Source: Rhodospirillales bacterium
Lineage (GTDB): Bacteria; Pseudomonadota; Alphaproteobacteria; Micavibrionales; Micavibrionaceae
Reading direction: 5' to 3'
NCBI GenBank assembly: GCA_020638335.1
Contig: JACKIT010000001.1
Span: forward strand, 62,001-126,000
Length of the DNA stretch: 64,000 nucleotides
In this document: piece by piece, positions 16,470 through 25,900 of the stretch
Layout: each line of letters opens with the position of its first letter
How positions within the stretch are numbered: the first letter of the stretch is position 1
Translations under genes and position numbers: made by a program
The notes under the pieces: model-generated
What the model saw: only the letters and a program-made list of their open reading frames with translations
Databases searched by the model: none
Told to the model about the DNA's origin: nothing

Positions 16470-18148
16470 GCGGCGGAATAGATCTTCTGAAACAGGATGG
16501 CTTGTTCTTTATTCCGTTGGGTGGCAGCGAGCAGTTTGGCGTGAATTTGAACGTGTATGTTTCGGACGGGCAGATGCTGGCGGTGGATTGCGGAATTGGT
16601 TTTGCTGATGACCGATTTCCCGGGATCGATTTGTTGTTACCTGATCCCACATTTTTGGAAGAACGGCAGAAAGCGCTTAAGGGGTTGATTATTACGCATG
16701 CGCATGAGGATCATGTCGGAGCGGTGGCGTATGTTTGGGATCGGCTGCAATGTCCGATTTATGCTAGTCCGTTTACGGCTTTTGTGCTGCGCAAGAAGCT
16801 GGAGGAGCAGAATGTGCGACGGGCGAAGATTGAGGTTGTTAAGCCGGGGATGGAAGTACAGATTGGCGCGTTTAGGGTTCATTTTGTGCCGGTGTCGCAT
16901 TCTGTTCCCGATACATGTTCGCTGATTATTGACACGGATCACGGTAAGCTGGTGCATAGCGGAGACTGGAATCTTGATCCGGCACCAGTGACGGGTGCGG
17001 CGACGGATGCGGCGATTTTTAAGCGGGCTGGGAAAGAAGGGGTTCTTGCTTATATCGGTGATTCGACCAATGCTGAAGTGGGCGGGCGCAGCGGTTCGGA
17101 AAGCTTTGTGGCTAAGGGGCTTGAGGCCGAGTTTCGTAAGTGCGATGGCAAGATTGCGATTACGACTTTTTCCTCCAATATTGGCCGGATGATCAGTATT
17201 TTAAAGGCAGCTAAGGTCTGTGGGCGGCAAGTCGGGGTTATTGGCCGCTCGTTGCACCGAATGATCGGATGTGCGGTGGATTGCGGACTTTTGGACAAGA
17301 ATTTGCCGGATTTTGTTCCGGAAGAGGATCTGGGCTATTTGCCGGATGATAAGGTTGTGGTGATTGTAACCGGTTCGCAAGGCGAATATCGCGCGGCTTT
17401 GGCAAAAATTGCACGCGGGGCCTTTAAGGACTTTAAGCTGAATAAGGGCGATAGCGTGATTTTTTCGGCACGGGCTATTCCGGGTAATGAAGTTTCGATT
17501 AATCAGGTAAAAAATAATTTAAGTGCGGCGGGCGTTAATATTATTACGCCTCGTGATACGAAAAACATTATTCATGTGTCGGGGCATCCGTGTCGCGATG
17601 AAATTGCAGATATGTTGCAGTGGGTGCGTCCGCAGGTCATCATACCGGTGCATGGGGAGCGGGTGCAGCTTGATGCACAGGCGGCTTTTGCGCGAGATTG
17701 TCAGGTTCCCAAGGCGCTGGTGCCTTCAAACGGGTCGGTCATTCGGCTTGCGCCGGGCAGTCCTGAGATTATTGATCATGTTGAAACAGATATTCTGGCT
17801 GTGGATCAAAAACGGATCATTAAGGCAACGCATCAATCGATCGCAGCGCGGCGTAAGTTGCAATATACGGGGGCGGTTCATATTTCTCTGGCTGTGGATG
17901 CACGCGGGGAAATTGTGGGTAATCCGAAGTTTGAGACCGTTGGGTTGGTGGATACTGATAATCCCGGTGAGGAACAGATTGAAGACAGGCTTTATGATGA
18001 AATTTTTGACTTACTTGAAGAGCTTACTTTTGAGGAGCGGCTGGATGATCATTTTATCGCCGAAGAGCTGCGTATCGGAATACGCCGGTTTTGTGATCAC
18101 AGCTTAGGCATTAAGCCGAAAACAACTGTGCATGTATTGAGGGTTTAA
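16466..18148 (+). CDS. rnj: Ribonuclease J
   Basis: Metallo-beta-lactamase/beta-CASP ribonuclease with 5'-3' exonuclease and endonuclease activity in RNA decay and rRNA maturation. The 560-residue protein has the zinc motif THAHEDHVGA near residues 75-84, the second ligand segment HSGDWNLDPAP and the beta-CASP motifs GDSTNAE and GSQGEYRAAL, followed by HVSGHPCRDE and PVHGE. Alphaproteobacteria generally carry RNase J as well as RNase E. It overlaps coaX by four bases. Confidence 0.95.
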   Translation: MSGGIDLLKQDGLFFIPLGGSEQFGVNLNVYVSDGQMLAVDCGIGFADDRFPGIDLLLPDPTFLEERQKALKGLIITHAHEDHVGAVAYVWDRLQCPIYASPFTAFVLRKKLEEQNVRRAKIEVVKPGMEVQIGAFRVHFVPVSHSVPDTCSLIIDTDHGKLVHSGDWNLDPAPVTGAATDAAIFKRAGKEGVLAYIGDSTNAEVGGRSGSESFVAKGLEAEFRKCDGKIAITTFSSNIGRMISILKAAKVCGRQVGVIGRSLHRMIGCAVDCGLLDKNLPDFVPEEDLGYLPDDKVVVIVTGSQGEYRAALAKIARGAFKDFKLNKGDSVIFSARAIPGNEVSINQVKNNLSAAGVNIITPRDTKNIIHVSGHPCRDEIADMLQWVRPQVIIPVHGERVQLDAQAAFARDCQVPKALVPSNGSVIRLAPGSPEIIDHVETDILAVDQKRIIKATHQSIAARRKLQYTGAVHISLAVDARGEIVGNPKFETVGLVDTDNPGEEQIEDRLYDEIFDLLEELTFEERLDDHFIAEELRIGIRRFCDHSLGIKPKTTVHVLRV

Positions 18149-18152
18149 AGTG

Positions 18153-18401
18153 ATGGGCATTGTTACCGGCATTATCGTGTTTTTATTGATTTGGTGGGTG
18201 AGCCTGTTTGCGGTATTGCCGTTTGGTCATGTGCGCGAGGCGGACGGGACACCGGTTAAGGCGAATTTAAAGCGCAAATTTATTTGGACAACGTTCGTGG
18301 CTATGGTTGTTTGGGGCGTGGTTTTTGTTTTGATTGAGGCGGAAATTATAAGTTTTCGTGAAATAGCAAACCAGATGGCGCTGGAGGATAAGTTGCGATG
18401 A
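18153..18401 (+). CDS. DUF1467 family membrane protein
   Basis: An 82-residue protein with two membrane helices (IIVFLLIWWVSLFAVLPFG and TTFVAMVVWGVVFVLIEAEII) separated by a charged loop (HVREADGTPVKANLKRK). This is the pattern of DUF1467, a short alphaproteobacterial family found between rnj and proS. Function unknown. ATG 18153 is used; a GTG three bases earlier is also possible. The stop overlaps the ATG of the next gene by four bases. Confidence 0.88.
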   Translation: MGIVTGIIVFLLIWWVSLFAVLPFGHVREADGTPVKANLKRKFIWTTFVAMVVWGVVFVLIEAEIISFREIANQMALEDKLR

Positions 18402-18946
18402 AATTTTATCATATTCGTCATTGCGAGAAAGCCTATAGGCTGACGAAGCAATCTATTTTTGTATGGATTGCTTCGCTGGCGCTCGCAATGACGTCTTTTA
18501 TAAATGATGCTCAGGCGCAGGATGCTTCGCTTGCGGTGATGTGCAAGGCTTTGCCGGATTATCGTGCGCCGAAGGGGGTTGAATACGTACCGGGGGCGGA
18601 GGCAGTTGTTCCGGCTGATCTTAATCCATTAAAAGCGCCGGGGCTGGATGTGGTGAAAATTCCGATTGATGTGATTCTGTCTGAGCGGTTTCAAGCTGTG
18701 AAAATCCCCAGTGATCTTGAGCTTAAGCCCACTGTTGGGATGATTTCGGTTTATCGCGATGGGCGCGTTGAATATGACGGACAGGATGTTTCAGGACAGG
18801 CCTATAGCCTGTGCGGCAAGTCTGTGGGGATTGTTGAACCGTCAGAGCATGGACAGAAAGGCAATGATGGCTTAAAGTCTCAGCCCGAAGTCACGGACGT
18901 GAAAGAGAGCATCGAGGGCGAGGTTCTCGAAGGTCAATATCCGTAA
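18398..18946 (+). CDS. Exported protein of unknown function whose signal peptide is repeat-encoded
   Basis: A 182-residue predicted periplasmic protein, coupled to the DUF1467 gene by a four-base overlap and preceded by GGAGG. The N-terminus is a good Sec signal peptide: charged MKFYHIRHCEKAYRLTK, a hydrophobic core (SIFVWIASLALAMTSFI), then NDAQAQ with cleavage after AQA. The mature part has two Cys (CKALPD early, SLCGKS late) that could form a disulfide, and an acidic tail; no family is recognised. Remarkably, codons from about residue 7 to residue 32, including the whole hydrophobic core, are a palindromic repeat at 18416-18493. The reading frame is open through it. Confidence 0.8.
   Translation: MKFYHIRHCEKAYRLTKQSIFVWIASLALAMTSFINDAQAQDASLAVMCKALPDYRAPKGVEYVPGAEAVVPADLNPLKAPGLDVVKIPIDVILSERFQAVKIPSDLELKPTVGMISVYRDGRVEYDGQDVSGQAYSLCGKSVGIVEPSEHGQKGNDGLKSQPEVTDVKESIEGEVLEGQYP
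18416..18493. repeat. Palindromic dispersed-type repeat within a coding region
   Basis: The ends are exact inverted copies: CGTCATTGCGAG at 18416-18427 with CTCGCAATGACG at 18482-18493, and inner CGAAGCAATC with GATTGCTTCG. The left arm also contains a smaller perfect palindrome, AGCCTATAGGCT. The CGTCATTGCGAG...CGAAGCAATC sequence is of a type known as dispersed palindromes in many bacteria. The element is 78 bp, a multiple of three, and is read in frame. Confidence 0.9.
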
Positions 18947-18962
18947 AGTCATAGAGGTCTTG

Positions 18963-20420
18963 ATGAGTCAAAAAGCTAAAACCGCCATTACGCCGACGCG
19001 CGAAGAGAATTTTCCTGAATGGTATCAGCAGGTGATTAAGGCTGCGGATTTGGCGGAGAATTCGCCTGTGCGCGGATCTATGATTATAAAGCCTTATGGC
19101 TGGGCGATTTGGGAGAATATGCAAGGCATTTTTGATGGCTGGCTTAAGGATTATGGGGTGCAGAATGCATCATTTCCTTTGCTTATTCCGGTGAGTTTTT
19201 TGTCTAAAGAGGCCGAGCATGTTGAGGGCTTTGCCAAAGAATGTGCGGTGGTGACGCATCACCGGCTTGAGGCCGACCCGGATGGCAATGGTTTGCGCCC
19301 TGCGCCGGCGGCGGAATTGGAAGAGCCTTATGTGGTGCGTCCGACGTCGGAGACAATTATCGGCGATGCGATGGCGCGCTGGATTCAGTCTTATCGTGAT
19401 TTGCCATTGAAGCTGAACCAATGGTGCAGTGTGATGCGCTGGGAAATGCGTACGCGGATTTTTCTGCGTACGTCTGAGTTTTTCTGGCATGAGGGGCATA
19501 ATGCTTTTGAAGATCATGAAGGGGCCAAAGCTGATTGTCTGCATGTGCTGGATTTGTATGAGAAATTCTTTACCGATGTGTTGGCGATTGACGGGTTTAA
19601 GGGCATAAAGACCGAGGAAGAGCGTTTTCCCGGCGCCAATGAAACTTATTCCTTTGAAGTGATGATGCAAGATGGAAAGGCGTTACAGGCTTCGACAACG
19701 CATGATTTGGGCACGAATTTCGCCAAGACTTTCGATATTAAATATCAGACCAAAGACGGCGGTGAGGCGCTGTGCCACACGACCAGTTGGGCGTTTACGA
19801 CGCGGATGATTGGCGCGTTGATTATGATGCATGGTGATGATGACGGGATGATTATGCCGCCGCGTATTGCGCCGCAGCAGGTGGTGATTTTGCCGGTGCT
19901 AAAAGGTGAGAATGATGAGGCGATTATGGCATATTGTGCTGATATCGCCACGCAATTGAAGAAAAAAGGCATTCGCGCCAAGGTTGATGCGCGTGATATG
20001 CGTACGCCTGACAAGATGTGGGATGCGATTAAGAAAGGTATTCCGCTGCGCGTTGAAGTTGGCGGGCGCGAGATGGATGAGGCGCAAGTGACGCATGTCC
20101 GCCGTGATCTGGGTCGTGAGAGCAAGACAACGGAAGCCCTAGAGGAATTCGTGGCGGGTGCCAGCGGCATTTTGGATGCTATTCATGATGACATGCTGAC
20201 GCGAGTGCGCAGCTTTAGGGATGAAAACACGCATGAAGGGCAAACGCTTGCTGATATTGAGGCGTTCTTTAAGGCGGGTAAAACCGGGCTTGTGAAGGTG
20301 CCTGTGAGCGTGCTTGATGATCCGGGGCTTGAGGCGGTGAAGAAGGCGTATGGGCTTTCTGCGCGTAATATGCCGTTTGCGGATAACGGGCAGGCGGTGT
20401 TGATCGGGAAGGCTTATTAG
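18963..20420 (+). CDS. proS: Prolyl-tRNA synthetase, archaeal/eukaryotic-type (family I)
   Basis: Charges tRNA-Pro with proline. The 485-residue class II synthetase begins ENFPEWYQQVIKAADLAENSPVRG and continues SMIIKPYGWAIWENMQ, the N-terminus of the archaeal/eukaryotic-type enzymes. Motif 2 is WEMRTRIFLRTSEFFWHEGH and the ATP-binding PTSETIIG precedes it. There is no large editing insertion between motifs 2 and 3. The anticodon-binding domain (about 300-400) includes VEVGGREMDEAQVTHVRRD. Most alphaproteobacteria use the short bacterial family II enzyme in this locus, so the type is noteworthy. ATG 18963 follows AGAGG; a TTG three bases earlier is less likely. Confidence 0.94.
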   Translation: MSQKAKTAITPTREENFPEWYQQVIKAADLAENSPVRGSMIIKPYGWAIWENMQGIFDGWLKDYGVQNASFPLLIPVSFLSKEAEHVEGFAKECAVVTHHRLEADPDGNGLRPAPAAELEEPYVVRPTSETIIGDAMARWIQSYRDLPLKLNQWCSVMRWEMRTRIFLRTSEFFWHEGHNAFEDHEGAKADCLHVLDLYEKFFTDVLAIDGFKGIKTEEERFPGANETYSFEVMMQDGKALQASTTHDLGTNFAKTFDIKYQTKDGGEALCHTTSWAFTTRMIGALIMMHGDDDGMIMPPRIAPQQVVILPVLKGENDEAIMAYCADIATQLKKKGIRAKVDARDMRTPDKMWDAIKKGIPLRVEVGGREMDEAQVTHVRRDLGRESKTTEALEEFVAGASGILDAIHDDMLTRVRSFRDENTHEGQTLADIEAFFKAGKTGLVKVPVSVLDDPGLEAVKKAYGLSARNMPFADNGQAVLIGKAY

Positions 20421-21680
20421 GTGGGGGCGCATTCGACGATGCTTTCAAGATTTGAACGGATGGTGGCGTGGCGGTATTTGCGCTCGAAAAAGGCGGAAGG
20501 CTTTGTCAGCGTGATTGCCGGGTTTTCCTTTGCCGGGATTATGCTGGGGGTGGCGACGCTGATTATCGTGATGAGCGTGATGAACGGGTTTCGTGCCGAG
20601 CTGTTTAACCGTATTTTGGGGTTGAACGGGCATATGAATATCTATTCACAATCCGGGCCGCTGTATGATTATGATTACATCAAGAGCCAGGTCGAGGCGA
20701 CGCCGGGCATTGAGATAATTGTACCAATTATTGAAGGGCAGGCTTTGGTTTCACGCGGGGGCAGCGCGAGCGGTGTGCTGGTGCGGGCGATGACGTGGAA
20801 AGATTTTACGAACCGCAAAATTCTGCGCGATTCCATTACGCAAGGAAAGCTTGAGGATTTTACCGGCGCTACGGTGGCGATTGGCGATGTGCTGGCGCAG
20901 AAGCTGCGCATTCGCCCGGGAGACAAGATTACACTGACTTCGCCGCAGGTTAAATCGACGCCGTTTGGTTCTATGCCGCGTCAGCGGAGCTATACGGTGG
21001 CGCTGACCTACGATGTCGGGATGTATGAATATAATAGCGGTTTTATCTTTATGCCTCTGGAAGCGGCTCAGAAATTCTTTCAATTTGATGGAGCGGTTAC
21101 GGCTTTGGAGGTGTTTTTGAAAGACCCGGATGAATTGCCGGTGGTGCGCAAGGCGGTGTCGATGAAAATTGAGGGGCAAGCCGGGGTTTATGATTGGCGG
21201 GATATGAATGCAAGCTTTTTCAATGCTTTGCAGGTTGAGCGCAATGTGATGTTCCTGATTTTGACACTGATCATTCTGGTGGCGGCGTTCAATATTATTT
21301 CTTCGATGATTATGCTGGTGAAGGATAAGGGGCAGGATATTGCGATTTTGCGGACGATGGGGGCGAGCCGCGGCAATATGATGCGGATTTTCATGCTGAC
21401 CGGCGCGAGTATCGGAATTGTTGGTACGTTGGTTGGCGCGGCATTAGGCATCGCGTTTGCGGTGAATATCGAGAGTATTCGACAGTTTTTGGAAGGACTG
21501 ACAGGGACGGAATTGTTCGCCGAGGAGATTTACTTTCTGTCGCAGCTTCCGGCTGAAATTGACTGGCATGAGGTGGTGGCGGTGATCGGCATGGCCTTTA
21601 CGCTGTCGGTGCTGGCGACGCTGTATCCGGCGTGGCGCGCAGCGCGGATGGACCCGGTGGAGGCGTTGCGCTATGAGTAG
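20421..21680 (+). CDS. lolC: Lipoprotein-releasing ABC transporter permease LolC/LolE
   Basis: Inner-membrane permease that, with LolD, extracts lipoproteins from the membrane for delivery to the outer membrane. The 419-residue protein has one N-terminal helix (FVSVIAGFSFAGIMLGVATLIIVMS), a large periplasmic domain and three C-terminal helices, ending with the FtsX-type signature YPAWRAARMDPVEALRYE. Two starts are possible: GTG 20421, immediately after the proS stop, and ATG 20439, which gives the usual MLSRFERMVAWRYL. It overlaps lolD by eight bases. One permease gene is seen, as in species where a single protein replaces LolC and LolE. Confidence 0.95.
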   Translation: MGAHSTMLSRFERMVAWRYLRSKKAEGFVSVIAGFSFAGIMLGVATLIIVMSVMNGFRAELFNRILGLNGHMNIYSQSGPLYDYDYIKSQVEATPGIEIIVPIIEGQALVSRGGSASGVLVRAMTWKDFTNRKILRDSITQGKLEDFTGATVAIGDVLAQKLRIRPGDKITLTSPQVKSTPFGSMPRQRSYTVALTYDVGMYEYNSGFIFMPLEAAQKFFQFDGAVTALEVFLKDPDELPVVRKAVSMKIEGQAGVYDWRDMNASFFNALQVERNVMFLILTLIILVAAFNIISSMIMLVKDKGQDIAILRTMGASRGNMMRIFMLTGASIGIVGTLVGAALGIAFAVNIESIRQFLEGLTGTELFAEEIYFLSQLPAEIDWHEVVAVIGMAFTLSVLATLYPAWRAARMDPVEALRYE

Positions 21681-22404
21681 GGAGTCGTTAGTCGTTAGTC
21701 GGGAGGGCGGTAGCCCGTTGGATCAGGATGTGTTGTTGAAGCTGGAAGGGTTGGAAAAGACCTTTGAGCAAGGCGGGCGCAAGCTGACAATTTTCCGTGG
21801 GCTGGATATGAAGATTGAGGCCGGTGAGTTGGTGGCGCTCGTTGGGCAGTCAGGGACGGGGAAATCGACCTTGCTGCAAATTGCCGGATTGCTGGATAAA
21901 CCTAGTGCGGGGCGCGTGGTGATTAACGGGCGCAATTGTGGGAAGCTGGGCGAAAAGGGGCGCACTGGCATGCGTTTGAGCCAAATCGGGTTTATTTACC
22001 AGTTCCACCATTTGTTGCCGGAATTTACAGCGCTCGAAAACGTGGCGATGCCGCAGATTATTGCCGGTGTACGTGTGAATGATGCAAAGGATAAGGCACA
22101 AGGGTTGTTGCATTCTTTGGGGTTGGGGAAGCGTTTAGAGCACCGGCCGGCGGCGCTGTCCGGCGGTGAGCAGCAGCGCGTGGCGATTGCGCGGGCCTTG
22201 GCCAATGACCCGAAATTGTTGCTGGCGGATGAACCGACGGGAAATCTGGACCCTGAAACTTCTGGCGAAGTGTTTGATATCTTGCTGGAGCAGGTGCGGG
22301 AGCGCGAGATCGGCGCGTTGGTGGCAACGCATAACCTCCAGCTCGCCGATCAAATGGACCGCGCGTTGGAGCTTAAATCCGGACGCTTGGTGCCGTTTGA
22401 CTAA
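21673..22404 (+). CDS. lolD: Lipoprotein-releasing ABC transporter ATP-binding protein LolD
   Basis: ATPase that powers lipoprotein release by LolC/E. The 243-residue protein has Walker A GQSGTGKST, the Q-loop region FIYQFHHLLPEFTALENV characteristic of LolD, the ABC signature LSGGEQQRVAIARAL, Walker B LLLADEPTGNLD and the switch His in ATHN. The first 15 residues (MSRESLVVSREGGSP) are coded by a short imperfect repeat of GTCGTTAGTC and are not conserved, so a downstream start is possible, though none is obvious. It overlaps lolC by eight bases. Confidence 0.96.
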   Translation: MSRESLVVSREGGSPLDQDVLLKLEGLEKTFEQGGRKLTIFRGLDMKIEAGELVALVGQSGTGKSTLLQIAGLLDKPSAGRVVINGRNCGKLGEKGRTGMRLSQIGFIYQFHHLLPEFTALENVAMPQIIAGVRVNDAKDKAQGLLHSLGLGKRLEHRPAALSGGEQQRVAIARALANDPKLLLADEPTGNLDPETSGEVFDILLEQVREREIGALVATHNLQLADQMDRALELKSGRLVPFD

Positions 22405-22406
22405 GG

Positions 22407-22435
22407 TTGACATATTGTTTTTGCCTTGATATAAG
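22407..22435 (+). promoter_or_regulatory. Sigma70-type promoter before an unknown gene
   Basis: A consensus TTGACA (22407-22412) and TATAAG (22430-22435) are 17 bp apart, just after the lolD stop and 30 bp before the ATG of the next gene. It would let that gene be expressed apart from the lol operon. Confidence 0.75.
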
Positions 22436-22465
22436 CGCTTTTTGAGAGGTGAAAAGGACTGCGTA

Positions 22466-22882
22466 ATGGATAAATTGACAGAAGATCAGTATCAATTTTG
22501 GCATTTGTGCAATGCCGTTGGCTTAACAGCCTCATTCAGAAATGCTAGGGCCAAGTCAGATGATCAGGTTTATGTGGATCTGATACACAGAGATGAGCCC
22601 AGATCAGGCAAATGGACTTATCTTCAAATGCTAACGTTACTGTATGTAATAAAGGATCAGGGGTTTTTAGAAGAAAATGCTGCAATTCCAAAATATCATG
22701 AGGGGCTAAAATTGAGAGCCAAAGAAGAGTTTGTTCCTGTGGCGGAAGGTTTGTCGGTCTATGCCGGAATCGGTTCGCCGAGCGTGACTCTTGCTATTAT
22801 GAGGCAGCTCTTTGATGATATTGATCAAAAGGTTCATTTTCGTTTTGATCCGAACCATCGAAAATTTTCCCCTTGTTCTTAG
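22466..22882 (+). CDS. Protein of unknown function between lolD and dnaE
   Basis: A 138-residue soluble protein with no recognised family. It is mixed alpha/beta in character, with an aromatic N-terminal helix (EDQYQFWHLCNAVGL) and a C-terminal segment LAIMRQLFDDIDQKVHFRFDP. ATG 22466 is chosen because AAGGA lies upstream; a TTG at 22442 is in frame. It has its own strong promoter and is more AT-rich than lolD and dnaE, which are adjacent in the usual order, so it was probably inserted here. Confidence 0.65.
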   Translation: MDKLTEDQYQFWHLCNAVGLTASFRNARAKSDDQVYVDLIHRDEPRSGKWTYLQMLTLLYVIKDQGFLEENAAIPKYHEGLKLRAKEEFVPVAEGLSVYAGIGSPSVTLAIMRQLFDDIDQKVHFRFDPNHRKFSPCS

Positions 22883-22970
22883 CAATTAACCTTTGGGACT
22901 TCGACTGATAAAAATTCAGTTTGGTTTCTTCGAGGATGACAGGTTTGCCTTATCTTGCTAAACCTGTGTG

Positions 22971-25900
22971 ATGAGTAGCTTCATTCATCTGCATGTGCAT
23001 TCGGCCTATTCGCTGGCCGAGGGGGCGATCAAGGTCAAAGACCTTGTGAAGCGCTGTGTGGCCGAGCAAATGCCCGCGGTGGCGGTGACGGATTCTTCCA
23101 ATATGTTCGGGGCGATGGAATTTGCCATTGAGGCGGCCAAGGCCGGGGTGCAGCCGATTTTGGGCGCGCAGGTTCTGTATGGCGATGCTGAGCATCAGCT
23201 TGTGTTGCTGGTGCAAAGTGAGCAGGGCTATAAGAATCTATGCCGGTTGTTGTCCGATGCCTATATGGGCGGGGATGCGGCGAGCAAGGCGGTGATCTCG
23301 AAGGGCGAGCTTAAAGAATTTTCGGATGGTCTCATATGCCTCTCTGGCGGGTCAAAAGGGCCGATCAATGATGCGCTGTTCCATAAACAAACCGAGAAAG
23401 CAGAAGAAGAGTTTCTTTATTTAAAAGAATGCTTTGTGGGGCGTTTTTATAGTGAAATCCAAAGACATGGCTGGGCCTCAGAAGACGCAACGGAAGAGGC
23501 GCTGATTGAGTTGTCTTACAAACATGACGTGCCATTGGTAGCGAGTAATGATTGTTACTTTATGGACCGGGAGGCGCACGAGGCACACGACGCCTTGCTG
23601 TGTATTTCCGAGGGGCGGTATGTGACCGAGGAGGATCGGCGTAAGGTTACCTCGGAGCATTATTTTAAGTCTGCAAAGGAGATGGAAAAGCTGTTTGCGG
23701 ATTTACTGGAGGCGGTGATTAATACGGGCGTGATTGCGCAGAGATGCTCGTTTTTGCTTGAGCCTATCTCTCCGATTTTGCCAGCGTTTGATACGCATGG
23801 CGGGCGCAGTGAGTTTGAAGAGCTTAAGGCGCAATCTGAGGCCGGACTTGAGTGGCGGCTTAAAAATTTTGCCAAAGGCGTCGATGCAAAGCCGTATTTT
23901 GAACGACTGGAATTTGAACTTGATATTATCAACGAGATGGGGTTTCCGGGCTATTTCCTGATCGTTTCGGATTTTATCAAATGGGCGAAAGAGCAGGATA
24001 TTCCCGTCGGGCCGGGGCGGGGCTCCGGTGCTGGCTCTGTTGTGGCCTGGGCGCTAAAGATTACTGACCTTGACCCGTTAGAGCTGGATTTGCTGTTTGA
24101 GCGGTTCTTGAACCCCGAACGGGTCTCTATGCCAGACTTTGATATCGACTTTTGTCAGGACCGACGTGAGGAGGTCATTCACTATGTTCAGCAGAAATAT
24201 GGCCGGGACCGCGTGGCGCAGATTATCACGTTTGGAAAGTTGCAGGCGCGGGCGGTGGTGCGTGATGTGGGCCGAGTGTTGCAGATGCCATATGGGCAGG
24301 TGGATCGGCTGGCCAAGCTGATTCCGAATAATCCGACGAGCCCGGTGACGTTGCAAGAGGCGTTGGATCAGGACCCGGATTTGCGCCTTGAGATCAAGAA
24401 GGATGAGAGTTCTGTACGTCTCATTGAAATTGCGCTGCAGCTTGAGGGTCTGTACCGTCATGCCTCGACCCATGCGGCCGGGGTGGTGATCGGCGACCGA
24501 CCGTTGCATGAACTGGTGCCGCTGTATCGTGATCCGCGTTCGGATATGCCGGTGACGCAATTTAACATGAAGTATGTGGAGCAGGCGGGTCTGGTGAAGT
24601 TCGACTTTTTGGGGCTGAAAACCATGACCGTGGTGCATAAGACCCTGAAACTGGTTGAACAGCAAACGGGCCAAAAGATTGATGCGCTTGAAATACCGCT
24701 CGATGACAAGCCGACCTATGAGATGATGACGCAAGGGGCGACTGTCGGGGTGTTTCAGTTGGAAAGTGCCGGGATGCGGGAGGTTCTGCGCAAGATGCAT
24801 CCGGACCGGTTCGGCGATATTATCGCGCTGGTGTCGCTATATCGTCCAGGGCCGATGGATAACATTCCGACCTATATCAGCAATAAAGAAGGTAGAACTG
24901 CGCCGGATTACATGCATGATAAGCTGCAACCGTTTCTCGAAGAGACGTACGGTATTATGGTCTATCAGGAGCAGGTACAACGGGCGGCGCAGGCTTTGGC
25001 CGGATATTCACTCGGCGGGGCGGACCTGTTACGCCGGGCGATGGGGAAGAAGATCAAGGCGGAGATGGATGCCCAGCGCGAGATGTTCGTGAAAGGCGCG
25101 AAGGAGCATAATGGTGTGCCAGCGGCGCAGGCCAACCAGATTTTTGACCAAATCGCGGCCTTTGCGGGGTACGGGTTTAACAAGTCGCACGCGGCGGCCT
25201 ATGCGCTGATCGGGTATTGGACGGCGTGGCTGAAGTGTCATTATCCGCTACAATTTATGGCGGCTTCGATGACGCTCGATCTGGGGAATACCGATAAGCT
25301 TTCTATCTTTAAACAGGATCTTGATCGCATGGGCGTAGAGCTACGCCAGCCTGACATCAATCAATCGAATGCGGATTTCAAAGTTGAGGGCGAAGGTGTG
25401 CGCTATGCCCTTGGCGCGCTCAAAGGTGTTGGTGAGGCGGCGATGCGTACGCTGGTGGCGGAACGCGCCGAGCATGGACCGTATGCGTCGATTGAAGATT
25501 ATGCGTCACGGCTGGATTATAAATCGATGAATAAGCGCCAGTTGGAAGGGCTGGCCGCGGCTGGCGGATTCGACAGTTTGAATCCTAATCGAGCGCAGGT
25601 GTTTGAAGGCGCGGAAGTAATTTTGCGTCATGCGCATTCCTTGGCGGATGAGCGGGAATCGGGTCAGGTGAGTTTGTTTGGCGGGCCAGAGGAGGTTGGC
25701 GGGCTGGGGATGCCGGAGTTGCCGAAGATTGAGCCGTGGGATCAGTTGGAACAATTGGGCCGCGAGTTTAAGGCGGTCGGGTTTTATTTGTCGGCGCATC
25801 CGCTGGATAGTCGTCAGCAGCAATTCGAGAATTTGAAAATTTCCAGCTACGCAACGGTCGAAGCGGTGTTGCAGGAGTTGCCCGCTTCGCGGTTCCAAAT

